From NCBI RefSeq assembly GCF_000369065.1, contig NZ_KB849804.1, positions 175,303 through 239,302 of the forward strand: a stretch of DNA of 64,000 bases, given 5' to 3'. This DNA is from Acinetobacter haemolyticus CIP 64.3 = MTCC 9819 (GTDB lineage Bacteria; Pseudomonadota; Gammaproteobacteria; Pseudomonadales; Moraxellaceae). The notes below the pieces were generated by a model. It had not been told where the DNA came from, did no database searches, and saw only the letters and a list, made by a program, of their open reading frames with translations. The position numbers were made by a program, and so were the translations under genes. This document shows positions 1 through 9,429 of this stretch, piece after piece (within the stretch, counting starts at the first letter, position 1; each line of letters begins with the position of its first letter).

Positions 1-237
1 GAAAATCTAAATATTCCATTGAAGACACAGCTCAATGCCAATATTCCTGTACAAGGCAAGCTGAATGTTCCAATCACTTCTGACTTGAATGCAGCTGTAG
101 ATGTCAAAAATACCTTACCTGTCAAAATCGCAGAAGGTGAACTCAAGATTCCGCTATCAAGTATGTATCTGGATCGCGTTGTTTCTACAACGAGTGAAAA
201 GACACCTCATAAAACAGAAATAAAAGTAGGTGAATGA
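1..237 (+). CDS. Hypothetical protein, 3' part only (runs off the left edge)
   Basis: The reading frame is open from base 1 to the TGA at 235-237, so only the C-terminal 78 residues are seen and the real start lies outside the window. The protein is rich in short alternating stretches such as NIPLKTQLNANIPV and LPVKIAEG, suggesting extended beta or amphipathic structure rather than a globular enzyme. I recognise no family. The stop overlaps the ATG of the next gene (ATGA, 234-237), so the two are probably translationally coupled. The next protein contains similar short motifs (LPLQGKY, NIPVKLDIPF), so the pair may be related parts of one envelope-associated unit; that is inference. Confidence 0.6.
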   Translation, partial: ENLNIPLKTQLNANIPVQGKLNVPITSDLNAAVDVKNTLPVKIAEGELKIPLSSMYLDRVVSTTSEKTPHKTEIKVGE

Positions 238-917
238 GTCAGATGCTTAAAACATACAAAAGCGCCTTTATTAGTTTTGTGATTTTGACCACATTGGTCG
301 CAATCTTGTTTTGGTTTTATTTGAATATTCAAGCATCGCTCATGGTTTCAGCACAGCAGGCGGATATACGTTTGCCCGAATCTTTAGCCACTCAGATCCA
401 AGTTGGGTAGCATTTACAAGTAAGATCCAAAGGTGAGTTAAACACGGATTTACTCATTGATCGTACTCTGGAATTACCATTGCAAGGCAAATATTTAGCA
501 GATTTAAGTTTTGAAGTTGAAACGCCAATTACAGTGGATATTGATTATCAAACAATGCTTAAAGTAGATGAGGTCATGCCGATAGAGACCACCACTGATC
601 TCATTTATCAGAATAAGTTACTGCCTAAATTCCCTTTAAGTCTAAATATACCCGTAAAGCTAGACATACCGTTTGAACTCAAACGAAGTTATACCGTTCC
701 TGTCAAAATCGTGTTTGAAGGACCTGTACATTTTGCATTTAATGAGTCTATTCATTTGCCGGTGAAGCATCAGTTCTATCCACGTTTAAATATCAATGAT
801 GAGATCAATATGAGTTCGATTTCATCGTTCAATGCAATCATGTTTAACTCAGTGCAAGACACAAAAGCAAATTTAGAAATGCAAATGGACCTGCCATTAA
901 GAAATGTAAGACCTTAA
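234..917 (+). pseudogene. Membrane-anchored hypothetical protein split by an in-frame TAG
   Basis: Starting at the ATG that overlaps the upstream stop (ATGA), the frame encodes a short cytoplasmic head and one strong membrane segment (about residues 11-32: FISFVILTTLVAILFWFY), then meets TAG at 408-410. The same frame continues open to the TAA at 915-917 with sequence of the same character (LELPLQGKY, NIPVKLDIPF). The simplest reading is one gene of about 227 codons with a nonsense codon at codon 59. Without readthrough, only a 58-residue anchor peptide would be made, or an internal start would give a cytoplasmic fragment. No function is recognised. A sequencing error remains possible. Confidence 0.65.
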
Positions 918-1032
918 AGCCAATAAAATCTGTTTTTTTAAAGCCAAAATCCTATTTGCTGATTTTTCTATTCGAGAATTTTATTAAAATGTGGCAAAAT
1001 AGCCCGTTTTAAAGAATTTAGAGGATTGGCAC

Positions 1033-2253
1033 ATGCGCTTTGTTGATGAAGCAGTCATTACCGTAGAGGCTGGCGACGGTGGCAATGGCGTAGCCAGTTT
1101 TCGCCGTGAAAAATTTGTCCCTTTTGGTGGCCCAGATGGTGGTGACGGAGGGCGTGGCGGAAGTATTTACATCCAAGCAGATGATGATACCAGCACACTT
1201 GTAGATTACCGATATACACGTCGCTATCGTGCAGAACGTGGTAAGAATGGTTCGGGTGCGAACTGTTCTGGTCGTGGCGGTGAAGATGTCATTTTAAAAG
1301 TGCCTGTAGGTACCACGATTGTTGATACTGAGTCTGGTGACATTATTGGTGACTTGGTTGCAGATGGTCAGCGTGTCAAAGTCGCCAATGGTGGTGATGG
1401 TGGTTTAGGCAATACACACTTTAAATCATCAACGAACCGTGCACCGCGTAAATGCACGCATGGTATCAAAGGTGAATATCGTGAAGTACGTTTAGAGTTA
1501 AAAGTGCTTGCTGATGTTGGCTTACTGGGTATGCCAAATGCGGGTAAATCAACTTTCATCCGTGCGGTGAGTGCTGCAAAACCAAAAGTTGCCGATTATC
1601 CATTTACAACAATGGTGCCAAACTTAGGTGTCGTTGATGCAGATCGTCATCGCTCATTTGTGATGGCCGATATTCCTGGATTGATTGAAGGTGCTGCAGA
1701 AGGTGCAGGTCTTGGTATTCGTTTCCTTAAGCATTTGGCGCGTACACGTATTCTTTTGCACATTGTTGATGTTCAGCCGATCGACGGATCTGATCCAGCA
1801 CACAATGCCAGAGCGATTTTGGCTGAGTTAGAGAAATTCTCTCCAACATTGGCGAAGCTTCCTGTGGTGTTGGTGTTGAATAAATTAGATCAATTGCCAG
1901 AAGAGTCACGAGAAGAATGGTGTCAGCACATTCTTGATGAATTGCAATGGAAAGGTCCAGTATTTAAAACTTCTGGTCTTATGTCTGAAGGAACCAAGGA
2001 GGTTGTGTATTACCTCATGGATCAAATCGAGCAACAACGCGAGCGTGAAGTTGAAGATCCTGAGTACGCAGCAGAAGTTAAAGCATTCCGTGATCAGCTT
2101 GAAGCTGAAACACGTGAACAAACCATCGCAGCAAAAGAAGCTTATCGTGCATTGCGTAAGGCCCAGCGTGAAGCAGGACTAGAAGATGACGAAGATGATT
2201 TTGACGATGAAGATGATGATGGCGGCGTAGAAAGCGTCTACGTTCGTGATTAA
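1033..2253 (+). CDS. obgE: GTPase ObgE/CgtA
   Basis: This is a 406-residue Obg-family GTPase, which binds the large ribosomal subunit and acts in 50S assembly and stress control. Residues 1-158 form the glycine-rich Obg fold ([26 protein letters not shown]). The G domain follows with G1 GMPNAGKST (about 166-174), switch II DIPG (about 213-216) and G4 NKLD (about 283-286). The C-terminus is a very acidic tail ([13 protein letters not shown]), as in other gammaproteobacterial Obg proteins. Length is normal. The ATG follows a GAGGATT sequence at good spacing. proB lies 79 bases downstream on the same strand, a common neighbour. Confidence 0.98.
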   Translation: MRFVDEAVITVEAGDGGNGVASFRREKFVPFGGPDGGDGGRGGSIYIQADDDTSTLVDYRYTRRYRAERGKNGSGANCSGRGGEDVILKVPVGTTIVDTESGDIIGDLVADGQRVKVANGGDGGLGNTHFKSSTNRAPRKCTHGIKGEYREVRLELKVLADVGLLGMPNAGKSTFIRAVSAAKPKVADYPFTTMVPNLGVVDADRHRSFVMADIPGLIEGAAEGAGLGIRFLKHLARTRILLHIVDVQPIDGSDPAHNARAILAELEKFSPTLAKLPVVLVLNKLDQLPEESREEWCQHILDELQWKGPVFKTSGLMSEGTKEVVYYLMDQIEQQREREVEDPEYAAEVKAFRDQLEAETREQTIAAKEAYRALRKAQREAGLEDDEDDFDDEDDDGGVESVYVRD

Positions 2254-2332
2254 TTAGACTGTTAAACTCCCTTTTAATTCCTGTTGTACAGCAATCGTCG
2301 CTGTGCAACAGGAAAAATAATTTGAGGAAAAA

Positions 2333-3466
2333 ATGATAGAAGTGGTCGATGGGCAACGTCAGCTCAATGCGTGTAAACGAATCGTTGTTAAAATCGGATC
2401 ATCTTTACTGACTGCAAATGGGCAAGGTTTAGATCTACAGGCAATTTCGCATTGGGCGAAACAAATTGCAGATCTACACAATGCTGGACATGAAATTATT
2501 TTAGTGTCCTCTGGTGCAGTAGCAGAAGGGATGGTACGCATGAAACTTGCGAGTCGACCCACTGATCTACCCAGTTTGCAGGCTTGTGCCGCGATCGGTC
2601 AAATGGGCTTGATCCATACATGGTCAAGTGTATTAGATCAACATGGCATCCGCACTGCTCAGGTTCTTTTGACTCATGATGATCTTGCTGATCGCCGTCG
2701 TTATCTCAACTCATGTGATGCATTGCAGAACTTGATTGATTGGCGTGTCATTCCTGTCATCAATGAAAATGATACCGTATCTACAGACGAAATCCGTTTT
2801 GGGGATAATGATACCTTGGCGGCAATGGTTGCAGGTCAGGTACAGGCTGATTTGTTGATTATCTTAACGGATCAACAAGGTATGTTTGACTCAGATCCAC
2901 GTAGTAATCCAAATGCCAAGCTATTCTCTTCAGTTCGCGCACTTGATGATCGCTTGTTTGAAATGGCAGGTGGCGGTGGCGTGTTAGGACGTGGCGGTAT
3001 GGTGACAAAAGTTCGTGCTGCTCGTTTAGCTGCTCGTTCTGGTTGTCCAACATTGATTGCAAGTGGTGAAAGTGAAAATGTACTCGCTCGTTTAATGTCG
3101 GGTGAGATGATGGGAACGTTATTTACCACTGACAATGATCGTGTTACCGCACACCAAAAATGGTTAGCGGCTCATCTACAAACTGCTGGACGTTTGGTCA
3201 TCGATGATGGTGCTGTAGAGGCGATTAAACTGAAACATCGTAGTTTATTACCCGTGGGCGTGAAAGCGATAGAAGGGCATTTTGATCGCGGTGATGTGGT
3301 TGAGTGTGTGGATAAAAAAGGACAACGTATCGCAGTTGGACGTGTCAATTTTAGTTCACGCTCTGCTGATCTTGTAAAAGGATTGTCATCAGATAAAGTC
3401 CATCAGGTCTTAGGTGAGGCACGTTCTTTGGAAATGATTCACCGTAATCATATGGCGATTTACTGA
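2333..3466 (+). CDS. proB: Glutamate 5-kinase
   Basis: This 377-residue enzyme phosphorylates glutamate with ATP, the first step of proline synthesis in the cytoplasm. The amino-acid-kinase domain (about 12-260) shows [19 protein letters not shown], the NENDTV substrate loop and [11 protein letters not shown]-terminal PUA domain (about 280-370, including [24 protein letters not shown]) completes the normal bacterial form. The ATG at 2333 follows TTGAGGAAAAA, a good ribosome-binding site. It lies just after obgE and ends before a strong hairpin terminator, so the two may be transcribed together. It resembles functional family members throughout. Confidence 0.97.
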   Translation: MIEVVDGQRQLNACKRIVVKIGSSLLTANGQGLDLQAISHWAKQIADLHNAGHEIILVSSGAVAEGMVRMKLASRPTDLPSLQACAAIGQMGLIHTWSSVLDQHGIRTAQVLLTHDDLADRRRYLNSCDALQNLIDWRVIPVINENDTVSTDEIRFGDNDTLAAMVAGQVQADLLIILTDQQGMFDSDPRSNPNAKLFSSVRALDDRLFEMAGGGGVLGRGGMVTKVRAARLAARSGCPTLIASGESENVLARLMSGEMMGTLFTTDNDRVTAHQKWLAAHLQTAGRLVIDDGAVEAIKLKHRSLLPVGVKAIEGHFDRGDVVECVDKKGQRIAVGRVNFSSRSADLVKGLSSDKVHQVLGEARSLEMIHRNHMAIY

Positions 3467-3493
3467 TCAAACATTGTCTCGACCCTATAAAAC

Positions 3494-3524
3494 AAAAAAG
3501 ACTTCTTTCGGGAAGTCTTTTTTT
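3494..3524. terminator. Bidirectional intrinsic terminator between proB and the fbp-type operon
   Basis: The stem GACTTC/GAAGTC (3500-3505 with 3512-3517) is extended by an A-run on the left and a T-run on the right, so it can work for proB on the plus strand and for the iron transporter operon ending at 3541 on the minus strand. Confidence 0.85.
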
Positions 3525-3540
3525 GGCTTAAATTTTTGAA

Positions 3541-5211
3541 TTATTTTTGTTGTTGAATATTCTTACCCATTCTTGCCAGTAAAATGACTGGAATCAGTCC
3601 AACTAAGACAATTAGCAAAGCTGCGATCGCACCATCTTCATATGTTCCTCTAGCTGCTTCAGCATAAAGTTGAGTTGCCAGCGTTTCCATATTGAGTGGT
3701 CTGAGCAATAAGGTTGCAGGAAGTTCTTTCATGCAATCTACGAAAATAAGGAGTGCTGCTGAAATAATGGCAGGACGTAATAAAGGTAAATGTACACGCC
3801 ATAAAATAGAAAAACGATTTTGCCCTAAGTTACGTGCAGCGTCGTCAAAGACACCATGAATACGATTATAACCTGATTCTATTCCACCGATGGCAATTGC
3901 TAGAAAACGGACGCAATATGCATAGATCAAGGTAAATGTAGTACCTAGAAATAATAAGCCCGTGTGAATTCCAAGTTTAAATTCCAAGAAGTCGGCAACA
4001 GCATGATCTATTTTGCCTAGTGATAGCATGAGTCCAATTGCTAGAACGGTTCCAGGAATCGCATAGCCTAAGCTAGAGATACGGCTAAACCATGTATTTT
4101 GAGTAAAACGAGCCGCACTAACGATAAGAAAACCAATAAAAATGGTGATCACTGTTGCAAGGCTGGCTAGGCTTAGCGTATTGATTGAGGCTTGTAGCAA
4201 ATAATCAGAAAACCCTGCATATTGAAATCGTTTATATGATTCTACGAGTAGATGGCTAATCGGAATCAGAAAACCGATACAGATTGGAATTAACCCTAAA
4301 CCTAGAAATAGCCATGCTTTGCTTCCTGTGACTTGTTGTGCAGGCATCAATCGACTACGTTGGGCCGAATTCATATAGCGCTGTTTACGTCGTCCAAGTC
4401 GTTCTACGATCACCAATAAAGTAATGATCATTAGCATGAAAATAGCAATCTGTGCTGCACTGGCGAGATCGGATTGGTTTATCCATGTAGAGTAGATGGA
4501 TAACGTAAGGGTTTTAACGCCTAAAAATTCGGTTGCTCCAATATCATTGATGGTTTCCATCAATGCCAAACTTGCACCAACAGCAATCGCAGGTCGAGCT
4601 AGAGGAATGGCAACTCTTAAAAAAACTTGATTGGGTTTTAGTCCTAGGCTTCGTGCGACTTCAATCAAACTAGCTGATTGCATCAAGAACATGGCACGCG
4701 TACTGAGATATACGTAGGGATATAACACAAAGCTTAAAAGGAAAATACAACCCCAAACTGATCGAATATTAGGAAACCACCAAGGCTGTGCTTCCCAACC
4801 AAACCAAGCACCTAAGACTGTTTGTACAGGACCAATTGGATGCAGAATATCAATATAACTATAGGCAATAATATAAGTAGGGACAGCGAGTGGAAGTAGC
4901 AATGCCCAATCTAAAAAAGCACGTCCTCGAAACTGATAAGCCGTCACCAGCCATGCACTACCAGTACCGATTAAAATGGTCAGTAGACCGACCCCCAATA
5001 AAAGGATGGTGGTATCAACTAAGGTTGGTGGAAGAACATAGCGCAGCAAATGTCCCCAAATATCGCTATTGCCTTGTAATGCTGTCCAAATTAGTGCCAG
5101 TACAGGTAAACAAGCCAGTAGGGTCAAAATACCACTAAGCGAAAATAGTAAACGAGGTGAGTCTTTCTTTTTGATCATCGAGGATATTGGGGCTAAGTGA
5201 GAAAAAGGCAA
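3541..5211 (-). CDS. Ferric iron ABC transporter permease (FbpB/SfuB type, fused double permease)
   Basis: This 556-residue inner-membrane protein has two tandem permease halves, the usual arrangement for FbpB/SfuB/HitB. Each half carries an ABC-coupling loop: EVARSLGLKPNQ...PLARPAI in the first and DDAARNLGQNRF...PLLRPAI in the second. About twelve hydrophobic segments are visible. It would move ferric iron delivered by the binding protein encoded just upstream, using the ATPase at 6307-7428. The start at 5211 precedes a basic MIKKKDS stretch; MIKKK about 12 residues in is an alternative start. It lies 54 bases after the binding protein gene and ends at a shared terminator. Symbol withheld because the subfamily name (fbp, afu, sfu, hit) cannot be fixed by eye. 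Confidence 0.93.
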   Translation of the reverse strand: MPFSHLAPISSMIKKKDSPRLLFSLSGILTLLACLPVLALIWTALQGNSDIWGHLLRYVLPPTLVDTTILLLGVGLLTILIGTGSAWLVTAYQFRGRAFLDWALLLPLAVPTYIIAYSYIDILHPIGPVQTVLGAWFGWEAQPWWFPNIRSVWGCIFLLSFVLYPYVYLSTRAMFLMQSASLIEVARSLGLKPNQVFLRVAIPLARPAIAVGASLALMETINDIGATEFLGVKTLTLSIYSTWINQSDLASAAQIAIFMLMIITLLVIVERLGRRKQRYMNSAQRSRLMPAQQVTGSKAWLFLGLGLIPICIGFLIPISHLLVESYKRFQYAGFSDYLLQASINTLSLASLATVITIFIGFLIVSAARFTQNTWFSRISSLGYAIPGTVLAIGLMLSLGKIDHAVADFLEFKLGIHTGLLFLGTTFTLIYAYCVRFLAIAIGGIESGYNRIHGVFDDAARNLGQNRFSILWRVHLPLLRPAIISAALLIFVDCMKELPATLLLRPLNMETLATQLYAEAARGTYEDGAIAALLIVLVGLIPVILLARMGKNIQQQK

Positions 5212-5265
5212 AACAAATCAGTATACAGGCAATCTTGATGATCGCCTGTTTACGCATTGTGAGGC

Positions 5266-6282
5266 TTAGTGATTAAATTGAACTTTATCAACTAAAAGGT
5301 TGGCTGTTTTACGATGACGTGCAATATCGCTTAAACGAATTTTGTCGACTTCCAGTTTACCAAAGCTCGCAATAATTGGATCAACTTTAACACCTGCTTT
5401 TACAGGATATTCAAAGCCACTTTGTGCATAAATTGCTTGAGCATGGTCAGAAGCTAAGAATTCAAGTAATTGAACAGCCTCTTTAGGATTCGGCGCGTAT
5501 TTAGCGACAGCAGCTCCTGAGACATTGACATGTGTACCGCCATTTTTAAAGCGCGGTAATACGACATTGATGGCATTGCCCCAACGTTGTTGCTCAGCAT
5601 CTCCAGTACGCATCGTACCAACATAGTAAGTATTCGCTACCCCGATATCACAAATTTTACCTAGAATATCACGGGCTACATCGCGGTCACCGCCACTTGC
5701 TGGTCGTGCCAAATTTGCTTTCACACCACGAAGCCATTGTTCAGTTGCTTTTTCGCCATGATGGGTAATATAAGCTGCAATTAAACTGGTGTTATATGCA
5801 TGACTACCTGAACGAATACAGATTTTTCCTTTCCATTTTGGATCAGCTAAATCTTCATAATTGATTGCAGTTAAAGGCGTGCGTTCTTTAGATGCATAAA
5901 CGGCACGTGCACGCATTGATAATGCATACCAGTGGCCATTTGCCGCACGTAAGTTTCCAGGAATAGCAGTATTCAGAACCTTTGAGTTAATACGTTGAGT
6001 TAACCCACCTTCAACTAAATCAACTAAATTACCAAAATCAACAGTCAGCATCACATCAGCAGGCGAACGTCGTCCTTCCGCTTTTACTCGCTCAAGTAAT
6101 CCATCTTTGATAAAAACAGTATTTACTTTAACGCCTGTTTTTTCACTAAATTCTTGTAAAAGTGGTTGAATTAAAACAGGTTCTCTAGTGGTATATAGGT
6201 TTACTTGAGCGGCATTAGCCCAGCTACTTCCTAATGCCACTAGTCCAGCTAAAGCAATATGAAGCTTTGACAGTTGTTTCAT
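5266..6282 (-). CDS. Ferric iron ABC transporter periplasmic binding protein (FbpA type)
   Basis: This is a 338-residue secreted binding protein. A signal peptide of about 24 residues (MKQLSKLHIALAGLVALGSSWANA, cut after ANA) precedes the mature start AQVNLYTTREP, typical of the FbpA/AfuA/IdiA family. The NTYYVG motif supplies the adjacent tyrosines that bind ferric iron in that family. KGKICIRSGSH and HVNVSGAAVAKYAPN are also family-typical stretches. It sits between the ATPase gene (24 bases upstream) and the permease gene (54 bases downstream), forming a complete importer. I did not see a clear Fur box, so iron regulation is expected from the family, not shown. Confidence 0.95.
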   Translation of the reverse strand: MKQLSKLHIALAGLVALGSSWANAAQVNLYTTREPVLIQPLLQEFSEKTGVKVNTVFIKDGLLERVKAEGRRSPADVMLTVDFGNLVDLVEGGLTQRINSKVLNTAIPGNLRAANGHWYALSMRARAVYASKERTPLTAINYEDLADPKWKGKICIRSGSHAYNTSLIAAYITHHGEKATEQWLRGVKANLARPASGGDRDVARDILGKICDIGVANTYYVGTMRTGDAEQQRWGNAINVVLPRFKNGGTHVNVSGAAVAKYAPNPKEAVQLLEFLASDHAQAIYAQSGFEYPVKAGVKVDPIIASFGKLEVDKIRLSDIARHRKTANLLVDKVQFNH

Positions 6283-6306
6283 TTATTTCATCCCTAATCA
6301 CAAAGT

Positions 6307-7428
6307 TTAAACATTGAAAGTTTGTTTGGTGCGAATATTTTCGATCGGTGTTTGATCATCTAAAGTGTAGAAGAAGCATGTAGTCAAATCTACGTGGATA
6401 TACACTTGTTCAGCTGTACTAAAATTCTGTTGATAGTCAACTTGTGCCAATAAGATATTATTTTCATTCTCAATTTGTAGACGTAATTGTTGAGTATGTC
6501 CCATAAAACTTGAAGAAATGACCTTTGCAGGTAATCTATTGTCAGCAGCGTCTTTGAAAATGTGAATCTGGTGCGGACGAAAACAACATTGAATTGCTTG
6601 CTCTGTTTGTTTTAAGTGTGGAGGTGTTGGGATTGCCCCAAAAATTGTATGAAGTTGACCATTTTCTATTTGTACAGATATTTCATTGAGTGCAGAAAAA
6701 TAACGTGCCGCAAATAAGGTTTTAGGTTGTAAATAAAGCTGTTTTGGTGTCCCGATCTGAATGATTTTGCCTTGATGCATCAAAATAATTTGATCCGCGA
6801 TTTGCAAAGCTTCTTCTGGATCATGGGTTACGATGACGGTCGTTGTAGCTGTCTTCTTTAAGATTTCGATGGTGCTTTGGCGAATATGATCACGTAAACG
6901 ATGATCTAAATTAGAAAAGGGTTCATCCATCAGTAGAACTTGCGGTTTGGGTGCAAGAGCACGCGCCAAAGCAACACGTTGTTGCTCACCACCGGATAGG
7001 GTATATGGATAACTATGTAGATGATGATGCATAGAGACGTGTTTCAATGCTTGTTCTGCAATCGTTTGTCGCTGTTGTTTGGGTAATTTTCTTAAACCAA
7101 ACATGACGTTTTCCAACACACTAAGGTGAGGGAACAGTGCATAATCCTGAAACACTAGGCCAATATTTCGCTCTTCTGCCGGCACTTGTTGTTGTGCATT
7201 CCATAAAATGTCTTGTTCAAGTTGAATTGAACCACTGCTAGGCGTTTCTAAACCCGCAATCAACCGTAGCATCGTCGTTTTGCCACATCCTGAATGTCCG
7301 AGTAAACAGATAATCTGTCCGCGAGTAGCAGACCATGTTGCCTGATTGACCGCAAATCGAGCTCCATATTGCTTGCTCAATTGTTGGATGGTTAAGACAT
7401 TGGCCTGAGGTGCAGTATGAGCATTCAT
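6307..7428 (-). CDS. ABC transporter ATP-binding protein, ferric iron type (FbpC)
   Basis: The 373-residue ATPase has Walker A GHSGCGKTT, the Q-loop VFQDYALFPH, the signature LSGGEQQRVALARAL, Walker B VLLMDEPFSNLD and the H-loop THDPEEAL. A C-terminal regulatory region (about 240-373) contains FRPHQIH, as in TOBE-type importers. I chose the ATG at 7428 (MNAHTAPQ); a TTG six codons upstream also gives an open frame. It is the first transporter gene on the minus strand, 51 bases after the HAD phosphatase stop, and drives the importer formed with the two genes that follow. Confidence 0.94.
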   Translation of the reverse strand: MNAHTAPQANVLTIQQLSKQYGARFAVNQATWSATRGQIICLLGHSGCGKTTMLRLIAGLETPSSGSIQLEQDILWNAQQQVPAEERNIGLVFQDYALFPHLSVLENVMFGLRKLPKQQRQTIAEQALKHVSMHHHLHSYPYTLSGGEQQRVALARALAPKPQVLLMDEPFSNLDHRLRDHIRQSTIEILKKTATTTVIVTHDPEEALQIADQIILMHQGKIIQIGTPKQLYLQPKTLFAARYFSALNEISVQIENGQLHTIFGAIPTPPHLKQTEQAIQCCFRPHQIHIFKDAADNRLPAKVISSSFMGHTQQLRLQIENENNILLAQVDYQQNFSTAEQVYIHVDLTTCFFYTLDDQTPIENIRTKQTFNV

Positions 7429-7479
7429 GGTCAATTCACAGTACAATTTATTTGAGCAAATAATAACTAATAATTCTTC

Positions 7480-8172
7480 TCATGTAGAGTCTTTTTCTAA
7501 TTTCTTTTGCGGTTGCTTTTCATCAACATGTTGTGGATGTATAACGTGTGGAAGTGTTAAATCTTGTCCAACCATGTAAGCGTGATCTGTCAAGCTGAAC
7601 ATTTCAAGATCTTCATGGCTATTACCATAGGCATAAACTTGATGGTACTCATTCAGATTGTATTGTTGCAGTACTCTGATTTTTTTCTGTTCGCAGCTAC
7701 AGTCCAAAGACTGGTAATGGCCAGAGAGAGTGCCATTAATAATTTCTGTTTCTGTACAAATCAATTCGATATTTAATAATTCACAGATCGGCGCTAAATA
7801 TAAGTCAATTGAAGCGGAAACAAGCACAACATGATCGCCACGTTGTTGGTGTAAATAAAGTTGTTGAAGTAGATCTGGATCTAATTCTTTAATAATTTGT
7901 TGTGCATAATTGATTGCGATACTTTGTATTTGCTTCGCTGTCACGCCTTTAAACATCGTTTGAAATAATCGAGGTCTCATCGCATGTGCAGGATATAGAC
8001 CTAGATAGTAGGCCTGAATCCAAGGAAGGATTTTCAAGCCTTTTAAAATAACATGATGTTTCGGGAGGGCGAAAAAAATAAATCGGGTAAAACTGTCTTT
8101 GGGATAAAGCGTGCCATCAAAATCAAATAAAGCAAGATTTACAGTTTTAGTTGTTTTGCTCTTTGCATGCAT
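7480..8172 (-). CDS. HAD-superfamily IB phosphatase
   Basis: This 230-residue cytoplasmic protein shows HAD motif I near the N-terminus (LFDFDGTLYPKDSF), motif II in VVLVSASIDLYL, and motif III/IV in AYGNSHEDLEMF. The helical cap between motifs I and II and the order of motifs fit subfamily IB (SerB/PSPase-like phosphatases). The substrate cannot be assigned. Its start overlaps the end of the DUF1615 lipoprotein gene by 34 bases and the iron transporter ATPase follows 51 bases later, so it is probably co-transcribed with both. No membrane segment is evident beyond a hydrophobic patch in the cap. Confidence 0.85.
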   Translation of the reverse strand: MHAKSKTTKTVNLALFDFDGTLYPKDSFTRFIFFALPKHHVILKGLKILPWIQAYYLGLYPAHAMRPRLFQTMFKGVTAKQIQSIAINYAQQIIKELDPDLLQQLYLHQQRGDHVVLVSASIDLYLAPICELLNIELICTETEIINGTLSGHYQSLDCSCEQKKIRVLQQYNLNEYHQVYAYGNSHEDLEMFSLTDHAYMVGQDLTLPHVIHPQHVDEKQPQKKLEKDST

Positions 8173-9347
8173 GTTTCATATCGTCCATTTACACGGCTTG
8201 CAAACCAATTGGTATTATAATCACGGCTCAATTTTGGACCGGAAATTACGACTTGAGGCATGATCGCATATTTTGCATCTTTGCCTGTTTTGCTTTGATA
8301 TAAATTTTGTAGCGCAGTATAAGTCTGTGTATTTTCGAATTTCTTTGATTTTTCCTTTTTCAAGTCACTTCGAATTTGACGTGGGGTAACTAAAACCCCA
8401 TTTTCAGCAAATACTGAAATCAAAGCTTTTTCGGTTTGGCTTTGAGTTGGACGAACATTACCTTCTTTATTATAGATAAGTAGATCACCATCTAAATCAA
8501 TTTCAATATCAGTTAATGCATCTAACATGCTTTGAAAGGCTGCATTACGGCTGGAATACATGCCAGAATTATAGTCAGCAAAGCGATAAATTGCGCGATC
8601 ATAATCTGCAGGATAAACCATTAAACGATGGATGCCATAATATAGGCCACCGTATTGGGTATAGAGATCATTGCGTAATTCTGCAGTGCTCATACCGATA
8701 CGTTTATGTTCTTTGGCATAATTAATATGAACTTGCATCGATCCTAGGGTGGTAATCGGATTCATTTTCTCACTAATATCTTGGCCTACAAGTTTTGCAG
8801 CGCCAGTTAAAGCACTAATATGGTAATGCTTCGCCATGTAATCAAAAATTTCACGATAAAGTAGATCAAGCTCACGTTCTGTTTTAACTCTACGCATTTG
8901 GCGCATATAGTTGTCTTCAGGAGAGGGTTGATTTTTTAGGACTTCCTCGAAGTAACCTGCGACGGTACCACCGATTGTCTCCCCAAGTTTTGCTTCAAAT
9001 TTTTCATTTAAACGCGTATTAATTTCCTGAACTGCTTTTTCACCTAAACCTGCGACTTGTGGGTCTGCAACAAAATTTGACTCTTGATCCACCACGGCAA
9101 CAATCGTGCATACATTCTGTTTAGATTGTGGGATATTAAGTTCTTGCATAATGTCATGAATATCTTGTGCCCAAGCGTCACGATCACGTACACGTGCTGG
9201 AATCACACTTTTAATCTGATCTGCTTTCAGTACAGGTTCCTTATCATTTGCCCACCATGCAAAATCACCACAAGCGGTGAGACTGACACAGCTGATGATT
9301 AGGCTAAGTGTTTTTAATAGCGGACGAGATGAGTATGATTTGTTCAT
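8139..9347 (-). CDS. DUF1615-family lipoprotein
   Basis: I place the start at 9347 (MNKSYSSRPLLKTLS), because this gives a clean lipoprotein signal ending at SLTAC-G; the open frame extends 79 codons further upstream, but that part crosses into the divergent dusB promoter and is not credible. The mature protein (about 378 residues) contains VVDQESNFVADP, resembling the lysozyme-like catalytic region of lytic transglycosylases, and TTLGSMQVHINYA, which fits a goose-type or slt-like fold. I recognise it as DUF1615, function unproven; a cell wall role is inference. It is first in the minus-strand series leading to the iron transporter. Confidence 0.82.
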   Translation of the reverse strand: MNKSYSSRPLLKTLSLIISCVSLTACGDFAWWANDKEPVLKADQIKSVIPARVRDRDAWAQDIHDIMQELNIPQSKQNVCTIVAVVDQESNFVADPQVAGLGEKAVQEINTRLNEKFEAKLGETIGGTVAGYFEEVLKNQPSPEDNYMRQMRRVKTERELDLLYREIFDYMAKHYHISALTGAAKLVGQDISEKMNPITTLGSMQVHINYAKEHKRIGMSTAELRNDLYTQYGGLYYGIHRLMVYPADYDRAIYRFADYNSGMYSSRNAAFQSMLDALTDIEIDLDGDLLIYNKEGNVRPTQSQTEKALISVFAENGVLVTPRQIRSDLKKEKSKKFENTQTYTALQNLYQSKTGKDAKYAIMPQVVISGPKLSRDYNTNWFASRVNGRYETCMQRAKQLKL

Positions 9348-9429
9348 GATCAGGACAACACCACATAAAAAGATGAGTCGAATGGGTGAATGAAGTATAC
9401 TATGGTGATCAGAAATTGTAAGAAAATAT

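Noticed and set aside
7447..7479. AT-rich stretch before the iron transporter ATPase as a Fur box
   Set aside because: Match to the 19-base Fur consensus is poor on both strands, so I do not call it.
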